DNA of 64,000 nt from Aurantiochytrium sp. KH105 (GCA_003116975.1 BGKB01000051.1:310001-374000); one strand, 5' to 3'; shown: positions 1 to 10,406, counted from the stretch's first letter. Made by a program: numbers and translations. Notes: generated by a model from the letters alone, not told the origin.

Positions 1-1787
1 TAGAGTATGACCCGAGCCATGCGAGTGGAGGCGCGGGATCCGATGGCAACGGTTCGTCGTCACCTGCAAAATCGTATCTGGACCTCTTGGTGCACCTTTT
101 GAACCAGGGCGCCGCCGTGGTGCAACGCACCTCGAGCGTGGTGCGTCGTCATATTAGCAAGTCCAAGGATCTGCAGGCTTTGGTGGTGTCGTCGATTCAT
201 GCGGAATGCGATGGCCTCATTACCAAGATTTTGCGCTCGTTCATGGAGCGTCGTCGTGTCGAAGAGCGAGCACGCATGATTATATCGGACCCATCGCGCC
301 TCGGCGAGGCCATGCGTCTGGGCACCACGGGCTGGATCGGCAACGAAGAAGAGGAGCGTACCGAGGCGATTCAGACCTTGGACGCCTTTCTGGATGACGC
401 AGCCCTCATGCTCAAGCACACAGAGACGTACAATCAATTCATTCAGGGAAAACGAGCTGACCTCGGTATGGCAGACAACGAGTCTCGCGAGTATATCAAC
501 GTGGTGCAAGAACTCGCAGGGTACTATGCCGTAATGGAAAAGACGTACATGGCCACCGCCATCGACACTGCTCTTGAGATTGAAGGCGTGATGGAAAGGA
601 CGAGTTTGCCGCCTGCAACCTCCCGCTCTGGTGCCAATGGACTCAGCGCTGGCGCCGAGGGCCTCCATCACGAAGACGATGCCTCACGCGGTAAGCAAGT
701 TGTTGTTTCCACGATTGCTGAGGACGCCTTTTTTGTCGTTGACAAGTGCCGTGACCGTGCGACCGCGACAGGGCACACGGATAGCATTTGTGCGGTGGTT
801 AATCACATTGTTCAAGTCTTGGAGGAGCGCGTGGCGGTGCAGCTTCAAGGCCGTGTCAATGCGATTCGCTCAGGGGCGCAGTCTCTCGGTCTCCAGGGTC
901 AAGAGCAATTCGACCGCCTTCGTGCCGCGGCCTTTTCGCAAGCCCAGCAGGCCCTCTCCGCTACGCAGGGTGCAGCAGGCGCGAGCGCACCGAGTAAATC
1001 AAAGACAAACAGTGATTCCAAGCAAGGTGGAGACGATGAGGACGCGGAGAGCCTGCGGTCGCCTGAAACAACGCTCAACAGTCTTGCACTGTGCATTGTT
1101 TACACAAATCGTCTGCGCGCCACGCTTGAAGCGTATGCGGACTCGTTGCCTGACGATCGTCGTCGTCGCCACCTCAAGGAGTGCGTCGATGGCTTCCTAG
1201 AAACGTCGGACCTCTTTCAGCGCACCTTGAATCGCGGACTCGACAGCTTGACGCGTCTCATCAAACCACGGCTTCAATCCCGCGTTCAGAGCACAGTGGG
1301 CAATCCGGGGATTAGCTTTGAGCTCACGGAAGACGAGTACATGTCTCAGAACGAGTCGAATGATCCCTATGTATGGGCCGTGCTGCAGACGGCGGACGAT
1401 CTTTTGAACGAAACCTGTTTGCATCTCGATCTAGACTCGACGCAGCAGCTGGGTGTTCGCGTTGCGGGCGTGACAGCGGATGAGCTCATGGCGGCTGTCG
1501 TGCAGAAGCGCTTCACTGCTTTTGGGGCGCTGCTGCTCGATCGTCAGCTGCGTAGCATCGTCAAGTTCTTTGACGGCCGTATCGGCGCCGATGCAAGATT
1601 ACGTTTTCGGCGTCTGCAGCAGATCACGGACCTACTTAATCTTGATCGTGTTGAGGATGTCCATGACGTTTATGTGCCTCCTTCCTCAGCTTCGGATACA
1701 ACGGCGCTCGATAAGCGTGCAGTCAAGCGCGCCTTGGCGCTGCGTGTCGACTTTAAGCAGGACGACATCAAGCGACTCAAGATATGA
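1..1787 (+). CDS. COG4: Conserved oligomeric Golgi complex subunit 4, 5'-truncated by the window edge
   Basis: COG4 is a lobe-A subunit of the COG tether, which captures recycling vesicles at the Golgi. The frame is open from base 3 with no stop before the window edge, so about 594 residues are visible and roughly the first 200 residues of a typical 780-residue COG4 are outside. Family landmarks run in the right order: a helical block with VVSSIHAECDG, a segment VQELAGYYAVMEKTYM, then AEDAFFVVDKCRDRA (near visible residue 240), matching the metazoan/plant COG4 domain. The C-terminus LALRVDFKQDDIKRLKI matches the conserved COG4 end very closely. A serine- and acid-rich linker sits near visible residues 330-350. 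The stop is TGA at 1785-1787. It converges on the claudin-like gene 340 bp downstream. Identification is strong; only the N-terminus is unknown. Confidence 0.9.
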   Translation, partial: EYDPSHASGGAGSDGNGSSSPAKSYLDLLVHLLNQGAAVVQRTSSVVRRHISKSKDLQALVVSSIHAECDGLITKILRSFMERRRVEERARMIISDPSRLGEAMRLGTTGWIGNEEEERTEAIQTLDAFLDDAALMLKHTETYNQFIQGKRADLGMADNESREYINVVQELAGYYAVMEKTYMATAIDTALEIEGVMERTSLPPATSRSGANGLSAGAEGLHHEDDASRGKQVVVSTIAEDAFFVVDKCRDRATATGHTDSICAVVNHIVQVLEERVAVQLQGRVNAIRSGAQSLGLQGQEQFDRLRAAAFSQAQQALSATQGAAGASAPSKSKTNSDSKQGGDDEDAESLRSPETTLNSLALCIVYTNRLRATLEAYADSLPDDRRRRHLKECVDGFLETSDLFQRTLNRGLDSLTRLIKPRLQSRVQSTVGNPGISFELTEDEYMSQNESNDPYVWAVLQTADDLLNETCLHLDLDSTQQLGVRVAGVTADELMAAVVQKRFTAFGALLLDRQLRSIVKFFDGRIGADARLRFRRLQQITDLLNLDRVEDVHDVYVPPSSASDTTALDKRAVKRALALRVDFKQDDIKRLKI

Positions 1788-2127
1788 CATGAGCATACAA
1801 AAAGCAAATCATTTTATACGTTTTGTGTAGTGCCGAGGCATTTTGCTTCTTCCTTTTGTTCTGAGCATAAAGTCAAATGTAGACGTACTCGCGAAAAGAA
1901 ACAACTGCATCATGACGATGTGTAAAAAAGGTTGTGAAGAGGAAAGAAGAGGAAGAGACGGCGATGCAAGTAGTACCAGGATGCTCGAACAAATGAGACT
2001 TTCTTTCTAGCGTAATTCAAAATCAGAGATCGACAAGCAAAGTCGAAAAAGCTCCTTGGCATCTGAACAAGTCGAGTAGTGCTCATTTCGAAGCAAATTT
2101 GTCTTGTCTGTCGCGTCGCTCGCGCGC
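1788..2127. other. Intergenic, convergent 3' ends
   Basis: These 340 bp separate the stop codons of COG4 (+) and the claudin-like gene (-). The DNA is more A/T-rich than the flanking coding sequence, as expected for two 3' UTRs. I see no further gene. Confidence 0.5.
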
Positions 2128-2784
2128 CTATGCGAAGGCGCCATACCGGACGCCCTTGGGTTCAAGCACATCGAGTGGATCCTCCATATCGTTCATTCGT
2201 ACGAGGATTAGAATGCAGGACAGCAGTGCCAGCACACCACCCACGAGAGATAGCCAAACGCCAACGAGGAACCTGCCCTCGTTCAACGAGTTCTGAGCCA
2301 TGACAATATAGACAATGGTCGACGAGAGAAAGATCCCGCAGCTGGCGAGCTGCAAGATGACGCGGTAGTCAAGACCGCGCACCGTCTGATATCCAAAGCG
2401 GCTCCACACAAACTCTGCGCCAAGGATGCAGGCGAGGGTAAGTCCCATGCCGGAGAGCGCGACCACGCTCGCGGCATAGAGCTCGCTAGATTCGACCTGG
2501 TCCGTGACGAACTTTGACGCCCATGGCGGCATCGCCGCACCGCCCTTGCTATCGCCGCCCGAGGGTGACGATGAGGATGAGTGCCCGTACGCAGACTCGA
2601 GCGCCTTGCACATCGGTCCTCCGTGGCACCACGTGAGCCCTACGTCTGCGTAGAGGCCCGGGGTCGCTGGCGCTGTCACCCGCGCCCACGGGATGAGCAA
2701 GCCAACCACCATGAGCACGACCAGCGCCGACGACACTGCGCGTAGCCTGCGCAGCACCTGCCTCTCCCCATGAAAGTGCATCAT
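2128..2784 (-). CDS. Claudin/PMP22-like four-transmembrane protein
   Basis: A 218-residue protein with four predicted membrane spans: VSSALVVLMVVGLLIPWA, then ELYAASVVALSGMGLTLACI, VILQLASCGIFLSSTIVYIV and FLVGVWLSLVGGVLALLSCI. The first extracellular loop carries W, GLY and two cysteines (GLYADVGLTWCHGGPMC), resembling the W-GLW-C-C signature of the claudin/PMP22/EMP fold. The loop also holds a Ser/Gly linker. The start is the first of two adjacent ATGs (MMHFHGER); the frame stays open upstream, but that part is an Arg/Glu-rich reading of a CCTCG pentamer repeat and is probably 5' UTR. It is likely a plasma-membrane or endomembrane protein. Its function is not known; other tetraspan families are possible. 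It is divergent from the HDAC gene. Confidence 0.7.
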   Translation of the reverse strand: MMHFHGERQVLRRLRAVSSALVVLMVVGLLIPWARVTAPATPGLYADVGLTWCHGGPMCKALESAYGHSSSSSPSGGDSKGGAAMPPWASKFVTDQVESSELYAASVVALSGMGLTLACILGAEFVWSRFGYQTVRGLDYRVILQLASCGIFLSSTIVYIVMAQNSLNEGRFLVGVWLSLVGGVLALLSCILILVRMNDMEDPLDVLEPKGVRYGAFA

Positions 2785-4156
2785 GCTGCCTCGCCTCGCC
2801 TCGCCTCGCCTCGCCTCGCTGCCGCCGCGCCTCACCGCCGCGCCACCTTCGCCTCGACGGACAGAGCCAATGTTCTGCGGGCCTTGCTTGCCTTCGAGGT
2901 TTGCAGTGCATGATGAATCGGGTCACCACTGGATTCCTGGGGACGGAAGATCACGTGTGTGGAGGCTGCATTGTGCTTCGCCGCTTCTTCGCGCAGCGCC
3001 GCTAAGCCTTTCTGTGGAAGTTGAGGTCGGAGAGGGAGGGAGGGAGGGAGGGAAGGACCGGTGGTCGATTGAAGTTCTTGCAGTTGCGAGCAGTATGGTG
3101 GATCTGCAAGAGTTGGTGGACAAAATGCTGAAATTTGCGGGATCCCCGACGAGGTTAATAAAGTCCTTTCCACGCTTGGTGATATACAACGCAAGCTTCA
3201 TCTACGCGCTTGATGAAGGTTATCGATTCTCTGGCATATCACCACAATCAGGATCATCTCGAACCATTTACTGATAAAAGTCATTATTTTGCCCCAAAAA
3301 GACAGTTGAACAGGCCAGTGCAGACCATCCTCTTTCATTCGCATCATGAACATGCGCCCCGATTTGCAAGCCTGCCAAATTCACTGTTGTCATCGGTTTT
3401 TCAGAAAAATTCTAAACGTTGTCCTGCACTGCTCCTTATTTCAGAACAAGTCGATATGTTCATCGTATTACTCTTTCGTGCTTGTCCTTGAATCCCGTTT
3501 GAGAGGCTGATGATGAACACTTACACACAAGAGTTAGCTCATCAATTCTCGGAATGCTGTGCACTGTCGACACTCCGCACAGGTCAAATTTCGCAGACGA
3601 ACCTTTCCGAAGAGAGACCCACATAGTCCTTTCGATGAAGGGGACAAGAACTTCTTGGATGACAAGGCTTTGAGGCCTGAAGCCGAACCCGTGCTCGATG
3701 ACGACGACGCCGTCGGCTCGCAAATGCCTTCTCCTTCTTGTTCTTCTTCTCCTTCACTGTGTTCTCCCAGCACTGAAAAAGTTAACCAAGGTGCTAGGCG
3801 AGCGGAGTCTACGCAGCGGCCGCCGCACGAGCGAGACTTGCCGCGCGCAGACCCGCGAGCAAAGGCTCGCAGCCTCGCGCCGGAGCAGCGCAGCAGCGCG
3901 CGAAGCAGCCTCGCGCGGCCCGGCGGCAGCGCAGCAGGGACCTGGAGGCAGGCAGGCAGGCAGCGCAGCAAGTAGAGCAGGCACCGCAGGCCCGCTAGCT
4001 GGGCAGACCTCGTCAACTCGAGCTCGAGCGGACCCCGGACGGGCGCGACGGCGACGACGGCCAGCACGCGCCGCGAGGGCGCGGGAGGGCAGCGGGCCCG
4101 GGCAGGAGCTGCAGGGCGAGCGGGCTGCGAGCAGAGAGATCCCAGCGGCTAGCGCC
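2785..4156. promoter_or_regulatory. Divergent intergenic region, claudin-like (-) / HDAC (+)
   Basis: About 1.4 kb lies between the two start codons. It holds a (CCTCG)n tract right beside the minus-strand start, a (GGGA)n tract at about 3030-3055, and a GGCAGGCA tract at about 3945-3965. Several open frames cross it, including the frame upstream of the HDAC start, but they are Arg/Ala-rich and show no domain, so I read the region as promoters and leaders. Confidence 0.45.
2788..2819. repeat. (CCTCG)n pentanucleotide repeat
   Basis: Six near-perfect copies directly upstream of the claudin-like start codon, in its presumed 5' leader. Confidence 0.85.
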
Positions 4157-7045
4157 ATGGGCTCGCGCGCGGAAAGCGAGGAGGACCTGCAGGGCGTCGT
4201 CACCAGCAGCCGCGCCCAGGACGAGCAGGTGGGCCAGGTCCAGCACGCCATAGAGACGAGCCTCGCTGCCGAGGACGGCGTAGACGCCAAGACCAAGGCG
4301 CAAAGCCAAGTGGACGCGCCGACCCTCGCCACGCGAGATCCCTCGCAAATCGCAGAGATTGAAATGTCGTCGGCGGCTGCGACTCCGGCGGCGGCTGCAA
4401 CTCCGGCGGCGGCGTTATCGCAGGTGGAAGCAGGGACGAGCATGGCACCCATGCCAGCGATAAGCATGACGCCGTCGTCAGACCCAGCGCAGTCTCTGGC
4501 CGTGAACGTGGACGCAGCGCCACCGGCAGCTTCAGTGACGACAACATCTACGGTGACAGCAACATCCAGTCCCTCAACGGAGACCGCAATGACGTCCACA
4601 GCTCCAGCGGCGTTGTCGCAGGTAGAAACAGCGACAAGCACAGCACCTATGCCAACAAGTACGACAAGTACGACGCCTCCGTTGGACTCAGCGCAATCTC
4701 TGACAGTGGACGTAGGCGCGGGGCCACCAGCAGCTTCTGCGACAACGACGACACCCGCGACGACAACGTCATCTAATGCCACGGCCAACGGAGAAAGCGG
4801 AGCAGCACCAGCACCAGCACCAGCACCACCAACGACAACAACAGGGACAGCGACAACGTCGAAGCTTCGCATCGTCAATCCGGAACGTCTCTCAGGGTCA
4901 GAATCGGACGAAAACGATTTGGGAAGTCAGCAGCGCAATGGCTCGTTTCCCGTGCCAATGTACTCGCCTCGCATGGGCGATCTGAATGGCTTGGGTTCCC
5001 CTCGACCCGTCGGCTTAGGCTCGCCCCGACTTACCAAGGTGGGTAGCGGGTCTGTTAGCCTCATTTTCACGGCTCCACCTACAGCGGGGACGTCTACGGC
5101 TGCCAAGCGTGAGGCAGCTGCTGCCAAACGCGCCGCGAAAGCCCAGAAGCCAGCGCCTTTGGCAAGTAGCCAATTGCAGCAGCGCACGGCGCTGCACGAG
5201 GCCATTCTTGCCGGCGATGAGGAAGCCTTCGATCGTCTGCTGGTGGATTTGGCCATTGACGAAATCGACGCATGCGAACCCAAAACTGGGTACTCGGCAC
5301 TGATGAGCGCCTCCGCCTGCGAAGATGGCGCCGATGCCGCGCGACTTGTCGCCAAGCTCATCGAGCGCGGTGCTGAGATCCGCACCCTCGACGCAGAGGG
5401 CTTTTCGGCTGTGCATTGGGCCGCTGCCATGGGAAACTGTGCCGCCATGGAAGCCCTTCTTGACGCCGGCGCAGATCTCGACGGCCAAGGCGAGAGCGGC
5501 GACACCGCATTGCACCGCGCCGCGCGCTTTGGTCGCGACGCCTGCATCAAGTCCCTCGTGCGAGACTATGGAGCCGATGTCAACGTCCGCAATGAGAACG
5601 ATGAGACGGCTCTCGACGCAGCGGGATATCTCTCTCCGAACAAGCAGATTGCGAGCCGCGTTCGTGCTGCGGCACGCAAGGCGCTCTTCGAGGCGGACAC
5701 GCGCATGAAAACACTCGTCGTTATGCACGAAGAGTGTCTTGGTCATCGCACCGCGCAAGCGCACCAGGAGGCGCCCGAGCGCATCTCTGCGATTCATGGC
5801 AAGCTCAAGGCCGGCATTGATCCGGAGTGCCTCCAATTCTGCTCCGCATTCGAGCCAGCTACCAAGGCTCTTCTCCGATACGCGCACAACGACAAGTACA
5901 TCGATCTTGTTTTCGATCTCCATCAAAAGGTGGCCAGTCTCGGAAGACCCGTACCTTTTACGCCGCGTGTCCAGGTCATGAATGGACTCGAAGAGAATCA
6001 GCTAAAGGACGAACGTGGGTGCGACACCTTTTTCTCTGAAGGCTCACTGCCGGCGGCGCGGCGAGCTGTCGGCGGCGTTTGCTGCGCGGTAGACCACGTT
6101 GTATCAGGGACTAATCGCAATGCCTTTTGTCTTGTCCGTCCTCCAGGGCATCATGCTGGTGTGAATGGACTCTTGGATAACGCCGTGTCGTGTGGTTTTT
6201 GCATCTTTAACAATGTGGCCATCGGGGCGATGCACGCGCTGACCAAATACAAGTCGTCCATTCGCCGCATTGCCATTGTTGACTTTGACGTGCACCACGG
6301 TAACGGCACGGAGGAGATCGTGCGCACAAAGTTCAAGCGGCCAGAGGATATCCTGTTTTTCTCCATTCATCTCTTTGACAAGGCTGAGGACAAGGCTGTT
6401 GGCTCGGGCGAGTTTTATCCCGGGTCCGGTGGCAAGGACGATCCGCAGTGCAATGTCATCAACTCGCCCATCATGCCTTTGTGGAGAGTCCCCACGAATC
6501 GGACGAGGTCGAAGAAGCGCAGACTGACCGATGATGATGGGCCCGCAGCTCCACAGAGTAAGGGGGCAGAGAGTAAGAATGGCGTTGACATGTCCGCACC
6601 GCCTTCTACCAGCGATGGCGCAAATGGTTCGCATTTTTCCTCGCCGCCACTTCCGACAGGCCCCAACTACGGTCGGCAGGCCTTTCGCGACCACGTCAAT
6701 AGTCGGCTGGTCCCAGCGCTTTACAGATTTGATCCGGACCTCATTTTCATTTCTGCTGGCTTTGATGCTGGCAAAAACGACGTTGGTTGCAGCCGCACGG
6801 AAAATGGAAAGTATTGGTCTGGCATCGACCTTGGACCTGACGACTATGCCTTTGTCACGGCTGAGATACAGCAGGTTGCCCGCGCGTGCTGCCAGGGCCG
6901 TGTCGTTTCGCTGCTTGAGGGCGGCTACGGACAGTGGGCGCGGGAAAAGACGGGCGCCGCGGGCGAACCCAAAAAGCTTGTCCTCAACCGAGACCAGCTC
7001 GGCGAGAACGCTCTGGCGCACGTTCGTGCTTTGGTGGACAAATAA
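4157..7045 (+). CDS. Ankyrin-repeat class II histone deacetylase
   Basis: A 962-residue fusion. Residues 1-340 are a low-complexity Ala/Thr/Ser/Pro region. Residues about 340-485 form three to four ankyrin repeats (TALHEAILAGDEEAF, SAVHWAAAMGNCAAMEALL, TALHRAARFGRDACIKSL). Residues about 518-924 are a class II zinc deacetylase domain: VRPPGHHAG, then DFDVHHGNGT with the metal ligands, SAGFDAG and the LLEGGYG loop. It should remove acetyl groups from lysines of histones or other proteins. A low-complexity insertion of about 55 residues (near 778-836) splits the deacetylase domain between the metal-site strand and the SAGFDA strand. The start is ATG 4157, in a good GCCATGG context; the frame is open for 153 more codons upstream but that is Arg/Ala-rich leader. 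The ankyrins probably choose partners or substrates. HDAC assignment is firm; substrate and compartment are unknown. Confidence 0.88.
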   Translation: MGSRAESEEDLQGVVTSSRAQDEQVGQVQHAIETSLAAEDGVDAKTKAQSQVDAPTLATRDPSQIAEIEMSSAAATPAAAATPAAALSQVEAGTSMAPMPAISMTPSSDPAQSLAVNVDAAPPAASVTTTSTVTATSSPSTETAMTSTAPAALSQVETATSTAPMPTSTTSTTPPLDSAQSLTVDVGAGPPAASATTTTPATTTSSNATANGESGAAPAPAPAPPTTTTGTATTSKLRIVNPERLSGSESDENDLGSQQRNGSFPVPMYSPRMGDLNGLGSPRPVGLGSPRLTKVGSGSVSLIFTAPPTAGTSTAAKREAAAAKRAAKAQKPAPLASSQLQQRTALHEAILAGDEEAFDRLLVDLAIDEIDACEPKTGYSALMSASACEDGADAARLVAKLIERGAEIRTLDAEGFSAVHWAAAMGNCAAMEALLDAGADLDGQGESGDTALHRAARFGRDACIKSLVRDYGADVNVRNENDETALDAAGYLSPNKQIASRVRAAARKALFEADTRMKTLVVMHEECLGHRTAQAHQEAPERISAIHGKLKAGIDPECLQFCSAFEPATKALLRYAHNDKYIDLVFDLHQKVASLGRPVPFTPRVQVMNGLEENQLKDERGCDTFFSEGSLPAARRAVGGVCCAVDHVVSGTNRNAFCLVRPPGHHAGVNGLLDNAVSCGFCIFNNVAIGAMHALTKYKSSIRRIAIVDFDVHHGNGTEEIVRTKFKRPEDILFFSIHLFDKAEDKAVGSGEFYPGSGGKDDPQCNVINSPIMPLWRVPTNRTRSKKRRLTDDDGPAAPQSKGAESKNGVDMSAPPSTSDGANGSHFSSPPLPTGPNYGRQAFRDHVNSRLVPALYRFDPDLIFISAGFDAGKNDVGCSRTENGKYWSGIDLGPDDYAFVTAEIQQVARACCQGRVVSLLEGGYGQWAREKTGAAGEPKKLVLNRDQLGENALAHVRALVDK

Positions 7046-7214
7046 TCAACGCCGCCATGTTTCCAGACAGCGATCGATACTGACATCCTGCTTCATAATT
7101 TTCAAAGCAAGGAAAGGGGAAAATGGGTCTGGGTCTGGAATGGCATGGAAGGGTCGAGTCGGCGATTAATATTGTACATCATCTTTCGGAAAACGCTATT
7201 TCTTCATTTTATAA

Positions 7215-9407
7215 TTAGTCACTCAGCAGGCCGTCCTCCTCATCGTCGCTGGCGGGTACAGCGTAAAAGGGAAGCTTGACGCACATGTCCATGTCGGGCT
7301 TGATGAGGCGGATAGAGCCCAAGATACGCTCGGGCAAGTACTGAGCCTCCTGGCCCTCGAGGAGAAAGGCCAAGTCAATGCTGATCGAGGCGGCATACCC
7401 CTTGACAACCCCGAGAATAGAGCCTGCGACGGCGGAAGATCCGACATCGACGACGAGCTCAAAATAGGTCTCGCCGTCGCCGTAGTACTCTTGATCAAGT
7501 TTCTTTCCGAGAATCGCCGGAGTGGTGCCAACAGCTTTGCTGACGAAAAAGTTGCCCTCGACGACGCGTGGAATGAGCTTGAAGCAATTGTCGCGAAACT
7601 CGCTGCTTTCGCTGTTGAGAAACTTGTTCAGCAAATCCCCAAAAGGATTGCCGACGTTGAGATCCTTTTCCTGCGCCGCAAAGTAGACCACAAGGGAGTA
7701 GAACGGTGGCCCTGGCAGAGTAAAGTGCACCATAAAGATGAACGGGAAGCCGGCCTCCTTGACGAGGCGATGCACAAGGTTGTCGGGGCGGGAGGCGATG
7801 TGGGTCACGCGTCCCTCTGTCTCGAAGAGGTCGACGGCGACGACGCGAAATGCTGCCGCCCCAGACTTTTGCTTGACCTTGTCCTTGAGGTAGTTGGCGC
7901 CACGCACCTTGAGAGGTTCCTTTTCGAGCGGGGTGTCTTCCCAGCAAGGAAAGGTGCCCGCCAAGCCTTCCGTAGAGACGGGCGTGGTGTTTTCGTCGGC
8001 GGCGCCTCCTGCTTCGGGCGTCCCTCCTCCTCGTTCTCCTGCTCCTGCTGCAGTATCGGAAGCATGCGCACCTTTTCCACCGGCGGAAGAGGCGGACGAC
8101 AACGACGAAGACGACGTCGTGGTGTGCGGCGCCGCCTCCTTGATCGTTGCGACTGCGGGCGCAACGACGGCTTTGGTTTTGGCCGCCAAGAGCTCCGCGG
8201 CGCGGGCAGAAGCCTGGCGCGGGAGCTGGGCCCGACCTTGAGCGGCTGCGGTCGCAGATCCACCACCCGATTGAAGACGCTTGAAAACATAGGCATAGTC
8301 AATATCGAGGTAATTCCGTCGATCAACGGCCTCGCGCAAAAGCGCCAGACGCTGCATGAGCGGAGTCACCCACTGCTGATGCATCGACAATGGCATGGAG
8401 CCGAGCCAGCCTTCTGGCGAAAAGTGGATCGAGTAGTCCACCCAGCACGAGGTATTGTCGCTCTGGTCCTCTTCTTCCGCAGCCGGCACTGCGCTCGAGG
8501 CGTTCAACGTGCTTGAGGATCCGAAGCTGCCGCGTTTCTTTGGCGTGATGAGGAAGCCCGACATCCAAATGTTTCCGCGCACAAAGTTGGGGTCCACCGG
8601 GGCGTCCGGATGCTCGCAAGAGCGCCATGTGATGAGCTTTGAACCATTTTCAAAGGACATCCAGTAGCGCTGCAGCACGAAATCGCGCGGTTTGGTCCAA
8701 ACTCCCATGACTTTGACGGGACACCAGCGCACATGTTCAACGCGAAGGTGCTTCTCGGCCTGCTCTTCGAGGATTTCGGAGCGCTCCTCCCACTCGTCCC
8801 AGGGCTCAAAGTTGACACGGTCATGCAAGAGCATGCGAAAGACTTCGTCCACGCCGGCGTTAACAATGCAGCCGACTTTTAGCAAAAGATTTTTGCGCGT
8901 CATGTTGGTCTCACGATACAGGGTCATGCCGGCGACGCTGTCAATGGGGGAAAATTGCACTTTTTGCGCGATTTCGAGCTTTTCAGCAATGTACGAAGGC
9001 TGGTCGCCGCGGCGCTCGGACCGTTTGCGCCGCATAGACTTGGAGCGTGGTCTCTTTTGCTCCATGCGAATGGCCATTTCCACGGAGAGTTTCCAGTCGG
9101 TGGCCTCTTCTGTGCTGTCGGCCATGAATCTAGCGAGCAAGTTCTCGCCGTTGAGGATCGAGAAGGCGCATGCCTCGCTGGGTTTCCCATGGTGAGAGGA
9201 CTTGCGATGAGGCTTACTGAGCTCAGACACGGTAAAGGTCCCGGAGAGCACGATCGAGCTGTACAGCTCCCTTGTTTTCTTGTTGAGCAGGTCAAGTCTT
9301 CCGTCGCGTAGAACCACGTAGAACTCTTGATACACGCGAAAGTAGTTGACTCGTTTCCGCAAGATCCCCTCCTTCTCCACGACGGTGCTCTTGCCGGTCC
9401 TCGCCAT
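7215..9407 (-). CDS. EDR2-like protein: PH, START and DUF1336 domains
   Basis: A 730-residue protein with the full plant EDR2 layout. Residues about 8-95 are a PH domain (EGILRKRVNYFRVYQEFYVV). Residues about 150-362 are a START lipid-binding domain (NLLLKVGCIVNAGVDEVFRM ... SGFLITPKKRG). A Ser/Ala-rich linker follows, then residues about 489-711 form the EDR2 C-terminal (DUF1336) domain, with HFTLPGPPFYSLVVYF, NPFGDLLNKF, FKLIPRVVEGNFFV and the near-terminal GSIRLIKPDMD. In plants EDR2 binds phosphoinositides and lipids and restrains cell death; here a lipid-sensing or transfer role at membranes is the inference. The start is the ATG of MARTGKS, 24 bases before the first PH strand; the frame is open further upstream through GC-rich leader. 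The gene is divergent from the dehydratase gene. Confidence 0.88.
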   Translation of the reverse strand: MARTGKSTVVEKEGILRKRVNYFRVYQEFYVVLRDGRLDLLNKKTRELYSSIVLSGTFTVSELSKPHRKSSHHGKPSEACAFSILNGENLLARFMADSTEEATDWKLSVEMAIRMEQKRPRSKSMRRKRSERRGDQPSYIAEKLEIAQKVQFSPIDSVAGMTLYRETNMTRKNLLLKVGCIVNAGVDEVFRMLLHDRVNFEPWDEWEERSEILEEQAEKHLRVEHVRWCPVKVMGVWTKPRDFVLQRYWMSFENGSKLITWRSCEHPDAPVDPNFVRGNIWMSGFLITPKKRGSFGSSSTLNASSAVPAAEEEDQSDNTSCWVDYSIHFSPEGWLGSMPLSMHQQWVTPLMQRLALLREAVDRRNYLDIDYAYVFKRLQSGGGSATAAAQGRAQLPRQASARAAELLAAKTKAVVAPAVATIKEAAPHTTTSSSSLSSASSAGGKGAHASDTAAGAGERGGGTPEAGGAADENTTPVSTEGLAGTFPCWEDTPLEKEPLKVRGANYLKDKVKQKSGAAAFRVVAVDLFETEGRVTHIASRPDNLVHRLVKEAGFPFIFMVHFTLPGPPFYSLVVYFAAQEKDLNVGNPFGDLLNKFLNSESSEFRDNCFKLIPRVVEGNFFVSKAVGTTPAILGKKLDQEYYGDGETYFELVVDVGSSAVAGSILGVVKGYAASISIDLAFLLEGQEAQYLPERILGSIRLIKPDMDMCVKLPFYAVPASDDEEDGLLSD

Positions 9408-10406
9408 GGTCCCCGCGGCGCGAGCGGCCGCAAGCGCGCGTGAGGCACGTCCCTGGTTTCCTCGGGCGGGTTCGTCGTTTACTGCGAGTCTGCGCGCGCG
9501 CGCTGCCTTGTTCACAACGTGAAAAGGTACCTCCGTCCGAAGACAGCCCACCCGGTCCTCTGCCGGCCTCAACTCCTGCTCTGCACAGACAGCTCGCGAC
9601 GGCGACCGGCAGCGGCGGCCTCTCCCCCGCGACGGGCCGGGTCTCGCGCTCCGAGGTCCTGCCCTGGGTCGGTGATCCAGGCAGCGGCCGCGGAGCAGGA
9701 TTGGACTCTACTCTTTGCCTTGCACCCTCGTGCACAGGGAGCGGGGGCACCGGGAACCTCTCCTCGGCCCTCCCATCCACCTGTGAAGTGGTATAGATTC
9801 CCCCGAACTGAGCACGAAGAGCTTCCGTTACGCCGGGTCGTGCGCGGTGCCCCCCTCCGGCGCCGGCCGCCACGCTGTCCTCGTCCGGGCCTGAACCGAG
9901 ACCGCGCGCGCAGCCTACGTATACCGTCCGTCCCCTTTCCGGAGCGAGTTGCGTCGCCCGCGAGACTTGGCGTCGTCGTCGTCGTCGAAAGCAAGTCTTG
10001 CCGCGAGCAGCAGCAGCCAGCTGCAGACTACAGCTGCAGCAGCAGGAGCTCGCAGGAGCTCGCAGGTGACTGTCGTGGGCCAAGACGGTGCCTCTTGTTC
10101 CGCGAACACCGCGTCCACGCCTGAGCTCGTGCAGAGCTTCTCCCACCAGACCCAGTGCCGTCGCTCTCAGAAAATCTTTGACTTGGCTGGTCAATCATCA
10201 ATGGCGCGGCCAGAGCCCAGAACCCGAAGGCCGACCTAGCGAACCTCGCGGCCGCAGACGCATTCGCACTCGCACGCCGGTCGCGAAGGCGGTGCAGACT
10301 GCATCGCGCTGGGCGGATTTTGCGCCATAGGAGAACGAGGTGTTGGCGGCGGCCGCAAGAAACCCGATCTGAGGCGAAAGCAAGCAAGGAAGAGGGTCGG
10401 GTGGAG
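9408..10406. promoter_or_regulatory. Divergent intergenic region, EDR2-like (-) / dehydratase (+)
   Basis: About 1 kb of GC-rich DNA with GTCGTC and CAGCAG short runs near 9970-10050. No convincing coding signal; it presumably holds both promoters and leaders. Confidence 0.45.

Noticed and set aside
3534-3975. Overlapping Ser/Asp-rich frames on both strands upstream of the HDAC
   Set aside because: Each looks weakly protein-like, but they mirror each other across a short-repeat tract and neither has a domain or splice support.
3698-4156. In-frame N-terminal extension of the HDAC with a signal-peptide-like Leu-rich run
   Set aside because: It is a translated pyrimidine-rich tract followed by Arg/Ala/Gly-rich low complexity with no domain, and a better ATG context occurs at 4157. 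A secreted HDAC would make no sense.
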